Shown: positions 7,301-16,425, counted from the stretch's first letter. The stretch: 19,360 bases of DNA from UBA5342 sp965662645 (GCA_965662645.1 CBFIII010000067.1:1-19360), one strand, 5' to 3'. The notes: a model not told the origin generated them from the letters alone. Numbers and translations: made by a program.

Positions 7301-8333
7301 TTTTGTATAGTAAGGAAAGACCTTTTGCTGTTCCTATCCACAGGTTTTCATCTTTGTCTTTAAAGAGCACATTGACGTGGTTATTGATCAATGAATATGC
7401 ACTGTTAGCATTATGTCTAAATAGGGTGAATTCATTATTGTACTTGTGGTATTTCATAAGTCCATTACCAGTGGCTAACCATAAATAAAAAGAATCTTCT
7501 TCAATGATATCAAATGTTGAAGTCCCCAAGCGTTTATTAAAAGTATTATTAGCAGGGTAATATTGGTAAAATCCATCGGTTGCAGCCATCCAATACAAAC
7601 CATCTACATCTTGATAGATGGTGGCAATGTCTTTGTCTCTTTTTTTTGTTGGATCTTTCGAATCTACAGGTAAATGTTTAAAGCTTTCTTCCTCTTGGTC
7701 AAAGACCAAAGGGCCAAAGTCTCTTCCTCCAACATATATTTTCCTATTCTGGTCTTGAAATATTTCGTGATAATCATAGGTAGTAGCCATTACACGTTGA
7801 TGTTTGTAATGTTGAATACTAAATGAGTTTAAATCGATCTTATTAAGTGTGCCATCGACAGTCTCTACCCAAAGTACAGCTTGTGTAATGTCACCTAGAA
7901 TACAACGCACATAGGGATCACTTATGCCTGATTTAGCCTTTGAATGAATACAAAAACATGAAAATGATTCTGTTGCTGAATTGTACGAGGCAAGTCCAAG
8001 CTTTGTCCCCACCCACATTTGTCCATTGATATCGAAATCGATAGAAGTCACATAGTTATTAGGAATACTTGTAGAGTCTTCTGCTTGATGCACGAAGTGC
8101 TTAAAAGTATAGCCATCGTAACGGTTTAGTCCATGAGCTGTAGCAATCCATATGAAGCCTTTTGAATCTTGTTTAATGTCAAGAATGCGATTGTGACTTA
8201 AACCCTCCACAGAAGTGAAGTTGCGGAATTTGGAATAATAGTCCTCAGTCACTGTTGTACTAGCTGACACGATGGTACAAGGTAGCATTAAGCCAGAACA
8301 TACTATTATGAGAAAGTAGAGCAGTTTGCGCAT
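4335..8333 (-). CDS. Reg_prop/Y_Y_Y membrane sensor histidine kinase, LytS type
   Basis: This is a 1332-aa sensor. Order: signal peptide (residues 1-25); Reg_prop propeller blades from about residue 38 to about 990, repeating the theme I-x(n)-G-x-[IL]-W-[IV]-[AG]-T-x-x-G-L (for example GFIWIATAHGLNRYDG); a Y_Y_Y domain at about 1010-1075 (YYYKLEGIDPDW); one membrane helix at about 1091-1108; then a LytS-type kinase. H1136 in MNPHFVFNAL is the phospho-acceptor, the N-box QPFIENAIEHGF is around residue 1232, and DNGIGI is the G1 box. The propellers lie in the periplasm and presumably bind a polymer or surface ligand. Unlike Bacteroides hybrid regulators (HTCS), no receiver or AraC domain is fused; the LytTR regulator is a separate downstream gene. 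The ATG at 8333 gives a good signal peptide. It sits only 4 bases after a -7-like box, so the mRNA may be almost leaderless. The kinase is divergent from a surface protein with the same propeller type. Confidence 0.95.
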   Translation of the reverse strand: MRKLLYFLIIVCSGLMLPCTIVSASTTVTEDYYSKFRNFTSVEGLSHNRILDIKQDSKGFIWIATAHGLNRYDGYTFKHFVHQAEDSTSIPNNYVTSIDFDINGQMWVGTKLGLASYNSATESFSCFCIHSKAKSGISDPYVRCILGDITQAVLWVETVDGTLNKIDLNSFSIQHYKHQRVMATTYDYHEIFQDQNRKIYVGGRDFGPLVFDQEEESFKHLPVDSKDPTKKRDKDIATIYQDVDGLYWMAATDGFYQYYPANNTFNKRLGTSTFDIIEEDSFYLWLATGNGLMKYHKYNNEFTLFRHNANSAYSLINNHVNVLFKDKDENLWIGTAKGLSLLYKKTNIFTHYRHIPEIKNTMTNDYVRTFLPLKDNKVWIGTHGGGVIQWDKNLQTFETIKGTEGERISTLYEDSHNNIWLGMWSGKGFLKYDNNKKFTHYAYDYNSLKRDWYNDFFEDHKGRFYTGIWGAMGIHFFNRDKGVFEDYSLRLPEAHPYTYLNKVAIQGSNIWTHWNNRTINRYNTKQNYYEGFGHWNSDTFVFPEWRNENHYHYDENIIFTDIYQLVEDRDHELSYWCTNDGLYVYDKGFKPVFKSRFSKAYYMTKLGNEFYVSTEKGLFHFKSGEKLGDFIVLDNHLPFNRIFALNDALILLITEDNVFVYNIKEKQLVETDLSAAELDVLLATNDVISKKEPVIATDKGLVCLNDKLDAYALFNMANSFDKGLISETINDVLMIDQEHYWLGTSKGLLLFDKIEKTFTLVDATHNIAVYDITQKENTLWMATQSGLAQFNTDDRTLDIKSNMTSHKMSSHLTNFIEEDALGNIWVGTSNNGVNIMDTVNYDIHQFLSNTEDENAFWGKDATDMTVDNDGHVYISSEEGINLYKPSDSTFIHITEKDGLPSNDILGMAFDDEGFLWIVSSAALSVYNPKDGYTHTYGEEWGLHSYLFNGDLTLAGKQMLLPTDQGFYAFIPSELRKQHLSNLPGFTGLKIFADERNSDMIKHGKVVLNYNENFFTISFSDFDFSEASTKYYYKLEGIDPDWVETRQNYAAYTNIKHGEYKLLLTTENNRTLNIAPVQLLVAISPPYWKRTWFILLELLLGFSIFYTIYRQRINSFKQRERNLITEQKLLRSQMNPHFVFNALIAIQSFIYKNEQKEAGHYLSKFAKLMRLFLLNTRQEYILLSQEEETLEHYLELQRLRFDNSFDYNISCDKSLANKEIKIPPMMAQPFIENAIEHGFKSITYKGEIMIVYKLKNKAIEITIKDNGIGIKQSKDNQEHKSLATVITRERLKCLSTRFQEYSLKIENLNDTDEKGTGTIVHIIVPYINAYSVD

Positions 8334-8337
8334 AGCA

Positions 8338-8368
8338 CAAAGATGAAAATAATATTACAAAAATCAAA
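8338..8368 (-). promoter_or_regulatory. Candidate sigma-ABfr-type promoter of the kinase operon
   Basis: On the minus strand, TTTG (8365-8368) is followed after exactly 19 bases by CATCTTTG (8338-8345). This is one base off the Bacteroidota consensus TTTG-N19-TAnnTTTG. The box ends 4 bases before the kinase ATG, so transcription would start at or beside the start codon. Confidence 0.5.
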
Positions 8369-8513
8369 CTTCTAAGATTCTGATAAAGTCTATTTTGCTG
8401 TCAACTGCTAAAAATAGGCTTATGCAATTATACGAATATCATCAGATATTTAGCAAATGTTAAATGTATCCAAACGCATGTTCATTTCTCACTTCATTGA
8501 AGTATTACTGTCG

Positions 8514-8521
8514 TAATTTTG
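8514..8521 (+). promoter_or_regulatory. Candidate -7 box of the giant surface-protein gene
   Basis: TAATTTTG matches TAnnTTTG and would give a leader of about 65 bases to the ATG at 8592. No good -33 TTTG at the usual 19-base spacing is visible (only TTG at 8497-8499, spacing 14), so activation by a regulator such as the LytTR protein is plausible. The rest of the 8334-8591 region is AT-rich with no other feature seen. Confidence 0.35.
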
Positions 8522-8591
8522 ATAATGAATTTTTATGCTTTTCAGCTAACACTAAATACTCAACTTGTTATTTATACATAAAATTACCACT

Positions 8592-11500
8592 ATGAAACGA
8601 CTTATTACATTGCTAACGATTGCTAATTTTTTAGCATTGTCACTGTTTGCTTCTGCTGTATCAGAGAAGAAAGAAATTAAAGGGATGGGTATTCCTCTTA
8701 TAGATGCATCAGAGCAAATAATGATGAAAACGTCCTCTTTAGGATATGATTTAGACGAAGCAGATTATATTATGAATTTTGAACTCACAGATACTGCTGA
8801 TTTTTTTCACACTTGGTCTTATTTAAACGTCAATGAAGATGATAAGTATTGGGAATGGTATAGCGGCGATGGCATTGATGATTCATATAATATGGGATAT
8901 CCGTATAATTCTTCCTCAGCTGCTGATGATTGGTTATTTTCCAGAGGAATGCACTTAACCTCGGGTAATAGTTATTCAATTTCATTCTATTATTGCACAG
9001 AATATTCCACTTTTCCCGAAAAATTTGATTTGTATTATGGTACAGATAATTCTCAGGTAATGACAACTCTTATTCGGGATTTCGGAACTGTGAATAATAC
9101 CAACTACACCAAAACAACGGATACGATAAGTGTAGAAACAAGTGATGATTATTATTTTGGATGGCATTGTTATAGCGATGCCGATATGGGATACCTTAAG
9201 ATTGACTCGGTAGTTATTAAGAAAGTAGATAGCGATGGTTCTACTGGTGGTGAGACGCCCACTACAGGCGAAGCTACTTGGACTAGCTACGCAACAACAA
9301 ATACAGGATCTAATGGTATTGTTAACAATGATGTGAATGCTTATTTAGAGGCATCTAATGGCGATAAGTGGTATGGCACCGACAAGGGCCTGTCAAAGTA
9401 TGATGGAAGCAGCTGGCAAACATTATCGCAAGCTGATGGTTTAGGACGTGACAATGTAACTTGCCTCTTTGAAGATATGAGTGGTAATATATGGATTGGA
9501 AGCTCATATGGTGGCGTAAGCAAGTATGATGGTACAACAATTACAAAATACACCGAATATAGTGGTCTTCCTAACTCTTCTATTAAATGTGTAACTCAAG
9601 AGAGTGATAGTACCATTTGGGTTGGTACCATTGGCGGAGTTGCCTATTTCAATGGATCTAGCTTTACAGAAATATATGGCTTTCCCAATTATTCAGGCTA
9701 TGCATTATGTTTTGACAATGCAGGTTTACTTTGGGTAGGAGGTTCTGCTGGAGTTTCTACTTATGATGGCACTACTGTCTCTACAATTCTTACTACAACT
9801 GAAGGATTACCTAGTAATTACGTGAATGCCATCAAGCAAGATGCTTCTGGTAATATGTGGCTAGGTACTGGTAGTGGCCTTGTAAAATATGATGGTTCCA
9901 CCATAACTAAATATGGGACTGACGAAGGCGCTCTGAGTACAGGTATTCGTAATATCGCCATTGATAATAATGGCTATTTATGGATGAATGCTTCTTATGC
10001 AGGCATTCAGAAGTATGATGGGACATCATTTACAATTTTTACCGAAACCGATGGTTTAGTTAGCAATAATACAAACAATATATATGCTGACAATAGTAAC
10101 AATATCCATATATGCACAAATTCAGGTGTTAGCATCTACAATGGATCCTCTTTTACTACATTAAGTACAAAAGATGGACTTATAGGAAATTCCATAAGTA
10201 ATATATCTCAAGGTGCATTGGGGAAAATGCTAATTAGCACTTATGATGGTCTTAGTTTATTTGATGATGAGATATGGAATTTTGAGGATGTATCAGGCAA
10301 TCTACCTGACAATAGTGTTTACGGTTCACTTGAAGCAGCAAATGGTAACTTATGGATCGCAACATATAGAGGTGCAGTAAAATACGATGGCTTTACTTGG
10401 ACATTATATGATGATGACAATGGTTTGCTAAATTCATATGTTAAAGGTATTACTGAAGATGCTAGCGGTAATATTTGGTTGGCCACTGATGGTGGTGCAA
10501 GTAGAATATCTTCTTCTGGTATTACCAATTTCACTACTACAGATGGAATGGTATCTAATTACTCTAAGAATATTGCTTGCAAAGGAAATGACATTTATGT
10601 AGGCTCTGGTGGCTATGGTGTTTCTTATTATAATGGAAGTGTTTGGACGACACTTACTGAAGCTGATGGACTTGTAGATAACTCTATTGGGGCGATATAT
10701 ATTGCCAACGATGGCAAGGTGTGGATTGGGACAGACTATGATGGTATTGCCATTTATGACGGAACTGTATTTGATACGATTGGCATTGCTGATGGCTTAC
10801 ATAATGATAATATAAATGCAATTACTGCTGATGCTGATAACAATATTTGGGTGGCTACTGAAAATGGCGCAGAGATGTTTGATGGCACTGAGTGGATTGT
10901 TTACAATGCAGACAGTGGATTGATTAATAACTATACCACTAGCCTATATTGTGATGATAATGGAGCTCTTTGGATAGGAACCCTGAAAGGTATTTCGGTT
11001 TATACAAAGGGTTCTGGTGGAGAAACTCCTCCGACTATAGACGCCATCTTCGAAGCTACCACAGCAACTTCAGGCACTACACCTCTTGAGATCACTTTTT
11101 CAAGCACCTCTACAGGTAGCATAACCAACTACACTTGGGACTTTGGCGATGGTACTAACGAAAGTAGTTTTATGGGCGTAACAAATCATACCTATACTAC
11201 TGCAGGAACTTATGACGTAAAACTTGTCGTAAGCAACGGAACAGAAAAAGACAGTATGATTATTACCAATTACGTGACGGTAATGCCTACAGGTACAAGT
11301 GGTACTGAAACGGAAAATAATAACACCTACGATGTGGCCAATACTATGACATTGAATGGTAGTATGACAGGAGAAATAGGAATTACTAGTGATGATCTTA
11401 CGGATAGTTATGATTGGTACAAAGTTACGATTCCTTACGATGGTGCCTTAATGTTTGAGGTAACTCCAGAAAGCACTTTAAATACTAATATTATCTTATA

Positions 11501-14500
11501 TGGAAGTGATGGTAGTTATTACCATGGCGGATGCAATACTTGTGGTGATTACGGCGAAATGGACACGCTAGTAAGGTACGACCTAAAAGCAGACACTTAC
11601 TACCTCCAAATGAGCTGTTACGGTTTTGGATCATACACCTTATCCAATACATTTACTCCAACATTATTACCATTAGGAAATGATGCTGAAAACAATGATA
11701 CTTATGAGAATGCTATTCTTCTGAGCGTTGGTGAAAGCAAAACAGGACACATAGGTTATACTAACTTAGACGGAACGGATAGTTATGATTGGTACAAAGT
11801 TACGATTCCTTACGATGGAGCCTTAATGTTTGAGGTAACTCCAGAAAGCACTTTAAATACTAATATTATCTTATATGGAAGTGATGGTAGTTATTACCAT
11901 GGCGGATGCAATACTTGTGGTGATTACGGCGAAATGGACACGCTAGTAAGGTACAACCTAAAAGCAGACACTTACTACCTCCAAATGAGCTGTTACGGTT
12001 TTGGATCATACACCTTATCCAATACATTTACTCCAACATTATTACCATTAGGAAATGATNNNNNNNNNAAAGCACTTTAAATACTAATATTATCTTATAT
12101 GGAAGTGATGGTAGTTATTACCATGGCGGATGCAATACTTGTGGTGGCGACGGTGCAGTGGACACACTAGTAAGATACAACCTAAAAGCAGACACTTACT
12201 ACCTCCAAATGGGCTGTTACGGTTTTGGATCATACACCTTATCCAATACATTTACTCCAACATTATTACCATTAGGAAATGATGCAGAAAACAATGATAC
12301 TTATGAGAATGCCATTCTTTTAAGTGTTGGTGAAAGCAAAACAGGACACATAGGTTATACTAACTTAGACGGAACAGATAATTATGATTGGTATGTATTT
12401 ACTGTTTCGCAAGCCGATAAATACTCTGTGGTAATATCTCCTGATGATATGTTAAATACAGATCCATCTCTTTATCAAACGAATGGAAATACTTATCTCG
12501 GAGGATTTAACAAGACAGGTGGTGATGGTGAAAATGACACTCTTTTTGAAAAAGAACTAAGTGTTGGTACGTATTACATAAAAATTAGTGCTTATGGTTA
12601 TGGTTCTTACACTATTTATCTTGAGAATAGTCAACAGACTCTGACTCTCACAGCAGACTTTTCGATGAGTGGCGGATTGAATACTGCGCCATATACCGTG
12701 CAGTTTACAGATGCTTCTACGGGTAATCCTACTTCTTGGAAATGGGATTTCGATAATGATGGAACAATAGATTCTGAACTTCAAAGGCCAAGCTACACTT
12801 ACACTACTGCTGGTACCTATTCGGTAAAGCTTACTGTAAGTGATGGAATAGATTCTGATTCCGAATTAAAATCTGATTATGTAGTAGTAACTGCAGGGTC
12901 ATCTACTCTTTCAGCGGCATTCTCTGCTGATAAGACTACTGGTGAAGCTCCTTTAATAGTTCAATTTACAGATGCTTCTGCCAATGCTACTTCTTGGAAA
13001 TGGGATTTCGATAATGATGGAATTGTAGATTCTGAACTTCAAAGTCCAAGCTATACTTACACTACTGCTGGCACCTATTCTGTGAAGCTTACTGTAAGTG
13101 ATGGAACTAATTCTGATTTCGAATTAAAATCTGATTATGTTGTTGCTTCTGAGGTTTCAACTGAATTTGCAGGTGGTGATGGAAGTGCATCTAACCCATG
13201 GCAAATTAAGACAGCACAGCAACTTGATAATATCCGCAACTACCTTGGAACTAATCATAAAGAAAAATGCTTTATCCTTATGAATGATATTGATTTGACA
13301 GATTATTTATCAGAAGGAAATCCAGGCTATAATGATGGTAAATTCTGGAAGCCAATTGGTGACGCTTTTTGGGGTGGAAAGTTCTATGGTAGCATAGATG
13401 GAGATAATTCCAAGATCACTAATTTCAAAATAAATAGAAGTTCATATTTAGGATTATTTGGCGATGCCGAAGAAGGAAGTGTAATTAAGAACCTTGGTGT
13501 AGAGATCGATGCAGACAGTGAAATTTCAGGATCAAGCAGTAATGTTGGTGGAATAGCTGGTTACTGTGAGGGAACGATAGAAAATTGTTTTGTAATTGGA
13601 AATATTAGCAGTACTGCTAGTGATTTTGATGATGGTCAAGTAGGCGGTATTGCAGGTGCTCTAGGTGATTCCGGATTAATTATTGATTGTTATTCTACAA
13701 ACGGTATTATCACTGGATATTCTTCTATTGGAGGATTGGTTGGAGATTTAAGAAGAGGTCGTATTCAGAATTCTTATTCAGAAATGACGGTCTCTGGTAA
13801 TTCAAGGATAGGTGGTTTAGTTGGGAGAAGTTGGTGGGGAACTATTGATTCATGTTATGCCACTGGAGCTGTAACTGGTACATCTGGTACATCTGGTGGG
13901 TTAGTTGGTAGAAATCAATATGGAATTATTACAACTAGTTATGCTAGTGGCAATATTTCTGGAGGTGAAGATATAGGTGGTCTTGTTGGAGAGAATAATG
14001 GATTTAGTTTTGAAGACGCTTATGCTTATATTATTGAATGTTTTGCATCAGGAAATGTGAGTGGAACAGATAATATTGGAGGTCTTGTTGGAACAAACGA
14101 ATCTTCATTTATACAAAATTCCTATGCTTATGGTAAAGTAACAGGTACTAATAAAATAGGCGGCTTTTGTGGGCATAATGATGCTGATGGTGTAATTACA
14201 AATTCCTATTCTTACGGAGTTGTTGTAGGAACGTCAGATGTAGGAGGATTAGTTGGATCTCAATATCAAAGCACATCTCATCCAGCTATTACAACGAACT
14301 CCTTTTGGGATTTAGAAACGAGTGGACAAAGTGCATCTAGCGCTGGAACTGGAAAAACGAGTGCTGAAATGAAAACTCAATCCACGTACACAAATGCTGA
14401 ATGGGATTTCACAACAATCTGGGAAATTAGCTCAAATGCAAACAATGGTTATCCAGACTTTAAATGGCATGATAACAACGCTTCTAGCAATATTTTAGCC

Positions 14501-14746
14501 ATTGCTTATTCAAGTCTTATTAAGTTGTTCCCTAACCCAGCCTCTACACAGCTGACTCTAGAGACTTCTGGGGCTGTAATGGACGGAATAAGCATCTATG
14601 ATCTTAAAGGAAGAGAAGTACTGAATAGATACACTGTAGGCAGTCACAAAGAGACACTAGATATCAGTTTCTTAAATAGTGGTATTTATATGGTGAAAGT
14701 GATGAGTGGGAATTCAATAAGTATTGAGAAGCTTATCATCAAATAA
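8592..14746 (+). CDS. Giant T9SS-exported propeller/PKD/PPC/GLUG surface protein (split by an assembly gap)
   Basis: One gene in two pieces, 8592-12059 and 12069-14746, separated by 9 Ns; the full protein would be about 2100 aa. Order: signal peptide (MKRLITLLTIANFLALSLFASA); an anchor/jelly-roll-like domain at residues about 55-215; Reg_prop blades at about 230-805 with recurring DGL...NIWIGT..G..KYDG; a PKD domain (YTWDFGDG); four 125-aa PPC-like repeats (DWYKVTIPYDG..., CYGFGSYTLSN), two almost identical; two PKD domains (WKWDFDNDG); a GLUG-repeat region from 13160 (IGGLVG, GGIAGY, SYATGAV) to about 14340; and a type A T9SS sorting tail (LFPNPASTQLTLE ... SGIYMVKVMSG ... IEKLIIK). This architecture indicates secretion across the outer membrane by T9SS and display on the surface. 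PKD, PPC and GLUG modules are common in adhesins and secreted enzymes, but no catalytic domain was seen, so an adhesin or polymer-binding role is inferred. A TTG at 8565 is an alternative start, but ATG 8592 gives the clean signal peptide. It is divergent from the kinase that shares its propeller type. Confidence 0.9.
11406..12625 (+). repeat. Tandem 375-bp PPC-like repeats
   Basis: The repeat starts AGTTATGATTGGTAC at 11406 and recurs at 11781, a period of 375 bp (125 codons). The first two units are nearly identical at DNA level; only a couple of differences are visible over the first 280 bases. The third unit holds the N-run and has several changes around 12145-12170. The fourth (from about 12365) is diverged (DWYVFTVSQADKYSVVISP). 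Near-identity at DNA level points to recent duplication or gene conversion, and the copy number may vary between strains. Confidence 0.85.
12060..12068. other. Assembly gap (9 Ns) inside the tandem repeat
   Basis: Comparison with the preceding unit shows that the bases between GGAAATGAT and AAAGCACTTT should number about 160 (11685-11844 in the previous copy), not 9. Replacing 9 by 160 shifts the downstream frame by 151 bases (1 mod 3), which joins the two open frames exactly. The stop seen shortly after the Ns is therefore an artefact. Confidence 0.9.
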
Positions 14747-14753
14747 CAAGATT

Positions 14754-14790
14754 TCTAGCACCTCCTCGAAAAGTGAGGTGCTAGATTTTA
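14754..14790 (+). terminator. Intrinsic terminator of the giant surface-protein gene
   Basis: TCTAGCACCTC (14754-14764) pairs perfectly with GAGGTGCTAGA (14775-14785), 11 bp with a 10-base loop, followed by TTTTATTATT. It lies 7 bases after the stop codon, so the next gene probably has its own promoter. Confidence 0.85.
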
Positions 14791-14821
14791 TTATTCCTCA
14801 TTATCATCTAATAATCTATTA

Positions 14822-15190
14822 ATGAATAATGTAAACAACATAAAAAAAGATATTGATTTACAGAATGATATTGTCCGTATTGAGGAAATGGGAAATAAGA
14901 CTTTCTTAATCTTTACACATGGTGAGGTATCGGAATCATTACTTAACATAGAAGAATTGGACGCGTCTTTATCCAAAAAAGGATTTGTGCGTATTCATCC
15001 CAAGCACTTAGTTAATAAAGTACACTTTAAAAATCGGTTTGATTTATTAACCAAATGGGTAACCTTAGACAATGGAGATAAAATTCCTTTAGGCTCAAAC
15101 TTTATCTCAGATACTATGGCTAATAAGCCCTTCAAAAGATTTATTTATCGATTATTTCATATTACTAACAAAACAAGTTCACTATTTTAA
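14822..15190 (+). CDS. Stand-alone LytTR DNA-binding domain protein
   Basis: This 122-aa protein consists of essentially one LytTR domain: IVRIEEMGNKTFLIFTHGE, then GFVRIHPKHLVNKVHF and VTLDNGDKIPLGSNF, the same order as the FIRTHQSHLVNIEHI and VPVAT elements of the response regulator in this window. There is no receiver domain and no membrane helix, so its activity is not set by direct phosphorylation; LytTR-only proteins usually act as constitutive or partner-controlled regulators. It starts at ATG 14822, 76 bases after the surface-protein gene and beyond that gene's terminator, and is followed 20 bases later by a gene for a small exported protein, probably co-transcribed. It could bind the same sites as the kinase-coupled LytTR regulator and compete or cooperate with it; this is inference. 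Confidence 0.75.
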   Translation: MNNVNNIKKDIDLQNDIVRIEEMGNKTFLIFTHGEVSESLLNIEELDASLSKKGFVRIHPKHLVNKVHFKNRFDLLTKWVTLDNGDKIPLGSNFISDTMANKPFKRFIYRLFHITNKTSSLF

Positions 15191-15210
15191 CCAATTAAAA
15201 ACAAATCATT

Positions 15211-16005
15211 ATGAAAAAAATTGCATTATTATCATTCGCACTATTTCTAGGGTTAGTTGCTACTGCTCAAATGAAATACCAACCTAAAGCCATTGTTATA
15301 TTTAAAGGGGAAAAGAACCCAACTTTTGATGAAAGCAAGTATCCAAATCTTACTTTTTATTACACCCCAGGTATTACACTCAAAAAGGAACTTGCTGCTA
15401 ACACTAAAGAAAACGAAACTTTAAATGCCGTATTATCTGTTACTGGAATAGATGCTTTCTTGACTCAAGATTTTGTTGGTACACCAACAATCTTCAATGA
15501 AGTTAAGATGTGGGGTTGTTACTTATTTGATAAAAATGTAACAGTAACAGGTCTTGTAAGAAACTTACAAACTGTACAGGTGTCAGCACGAAAGAACATG
15601 CAAGGGCAGTATGTGTATGAAGACTTCAAGTCTATCTGTAAAAATTATGTCAAGAAAGGTAACACGACTAAATTATCTAAAAAGAAGTTAAAAAAATCAA
15701 TGTGGGATAATGTTTGGACTTTGCAAGATTATATTGGGTATAAAATCCCTGATGATTTTGAAATAGAAAACAAATCAGGTGAAAAGATAATGTTCAGTAA
15801 AGTCGTTAAAGAAAACAACCTTACACTTGTTTATTTTCTTTACTTGAATAAGAATTTCGATCTAAATAAAGGAAAAGAAAGTGGTGCAGGTAAAACTGGA
15901 GGTGAGTTTGCAGGTGATGTTATATCAACAGTTGCTGCAGACAAGCAAACTGAAGTATTATCTGATATTGAGAATGTAATATTTGGATATAGAGTGGAAA
16001 ACTAA
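15211..16005 (+). CDS. Exported protein of unknown function, weakly redoxin-like
   Basis: This is 264 aa. MKKIALLSFALFLGLVATAQ is a clear signal peptide with cleavage after A-T-A-Q or nearby, so it is periplasmic or exported; there is no T9SS tail. Residues about 175-216 (IGYKIPDDFEIENKSGEKIMFSKVVKENNLTLVYFLYLNKNFDL, seen in parts) follow the layout of thioredoxin/AhpC-type folds (G-x-x-I-P-D-F, N-x-x-G-x-x, LVYF), but the expected active-site Cys pair after the strand is missing, so any such fold would not be a redox enzyme. A basic KKKLKK patch lies at about 156-162 and a Gly-rich GKESGAGKTGG segment at 221-231. The gene is 20 bases downstream of the stand-alone LytTR gene and is followed by a strong terminator, so the two probably form an operon. 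Confidence 0.75.
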   Translation: MKKIALLSFALFLGLVATAQMKYQPKAIVIFKGEKNPTFDESKYPNLTFYYTPGITLKKELAANTKENETLNAVLSVTGIDAFLTQDFVGTPTIFNEVKMWGCYLFDKNVTVTGLVRNLQTVQVSARKNMQGQYVYEDFKSICKNYVKKGNTTKLSKKKLKKSMWDNVWTLQDYIGYKIPDDFEIENKSGEKIMFSKVVKENNLTLVYFLYLNKNFDLNKGKESGAGKTGGEFAGDVISTVAADKQTEVLSDIENVIFGYRVEN

Positions 16006-16096
16006 AAACCTTGAGACAGATGGAAGACTAATAGCTCTAAGTGGCGACTTTAAAATCTATCTTCTTTAAGATTAATAACTTAGATAAGTTAATAGG

Positions 16097-16138
16097 AATC
16101 CCTATCAAGAATTATAGACTTGATAGGGATTTTTTTTA
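16097..16138 (+). terminator. Strong intrinsic terminator
   Basis: AATCCCTATCAAG (16097-16109) pairs perfectly over 13 bp with CTTGATAGGGATT (16119-16131) around a 9-base loop, followed by a run of Ts to 16137. It ends the transcript of the LytTR/exported-protein pair. Confidence 0.92.
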
Positions 16139-16319
16139 TTTTCAATACGTCTCCCTTGCTACTAAAGACTGAATCACAGAGTATTTGAAATGCTCAGCAA
16201 CCCCCAATTCTATATCGGCATAATATCACAAACGGTTAAGACTCATTTCAAATTTTAATTGATATCACAAGTCATACTATTGTGTGTGATGAAATAATAC
16301 GGAATAAAATATTGAATAT

Positions 16320-16409
16320 GTGATAAGTACGACGAAAGGAAAAGTGTTATTAGCTGGGGCAACCGATTATTTAGGATGTTTCATAACTCAAAGATTAGTT
16401 GAAAGATAA
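16320..16409 (+). pseudogene. Remnant of an NAD(P)-binding Rossmann (SDR/NmrA-like) gene
   Basis: GTG 16320 opens a 29-codon frame reading T-T-K-G-K-V-L-L-A-G-A-T-D-Y-L-G-C-F-I-T-Q-R-L-V-E-R before a TAA. This is the first beta-alpha unit of an extended or NmrA-type NAD(P)-binding protein (normal form VLLAGATGYLGxxITxxLVxR), with the second Gly of G-x-x-G-x-x-G changed to Asp and the third motif Gly region altered to Cys. The rest of the gene is absent; arfB follows directly. This is most simply the 5' stub of a deleted gene. Confidence 0.5.
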
Positions 16410-16417
16410 AATTATCA

Positions 16418-16425
16418 TAACTTTG
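16418..16425 (+). promoter_or_regulatory. Candidate -7 box of arfB
   Basis: TAACTTTG matches TAnnTTTG, with TTG at 16399-16401 (spacing 16, slightly short) as a possible -33 element and a leader of about 20-27 bases to the ATG. The box begins just after the end of the Rossmann remnant. Confidence 0.5.

Noticed and set aside
8565..8591. TTG start nine codons upstream of the surface-protein ATG
   Set aside because: The extra residues would spoil the signal peptide, and the ATG at 8592 begins with a standard MKRL start.
12069..12090. Apparent stop codon ending the surface-protein gene after the Ns
   Set aside because: It is in the wrong frame because of the short N-run. The true repeat frame reads through.
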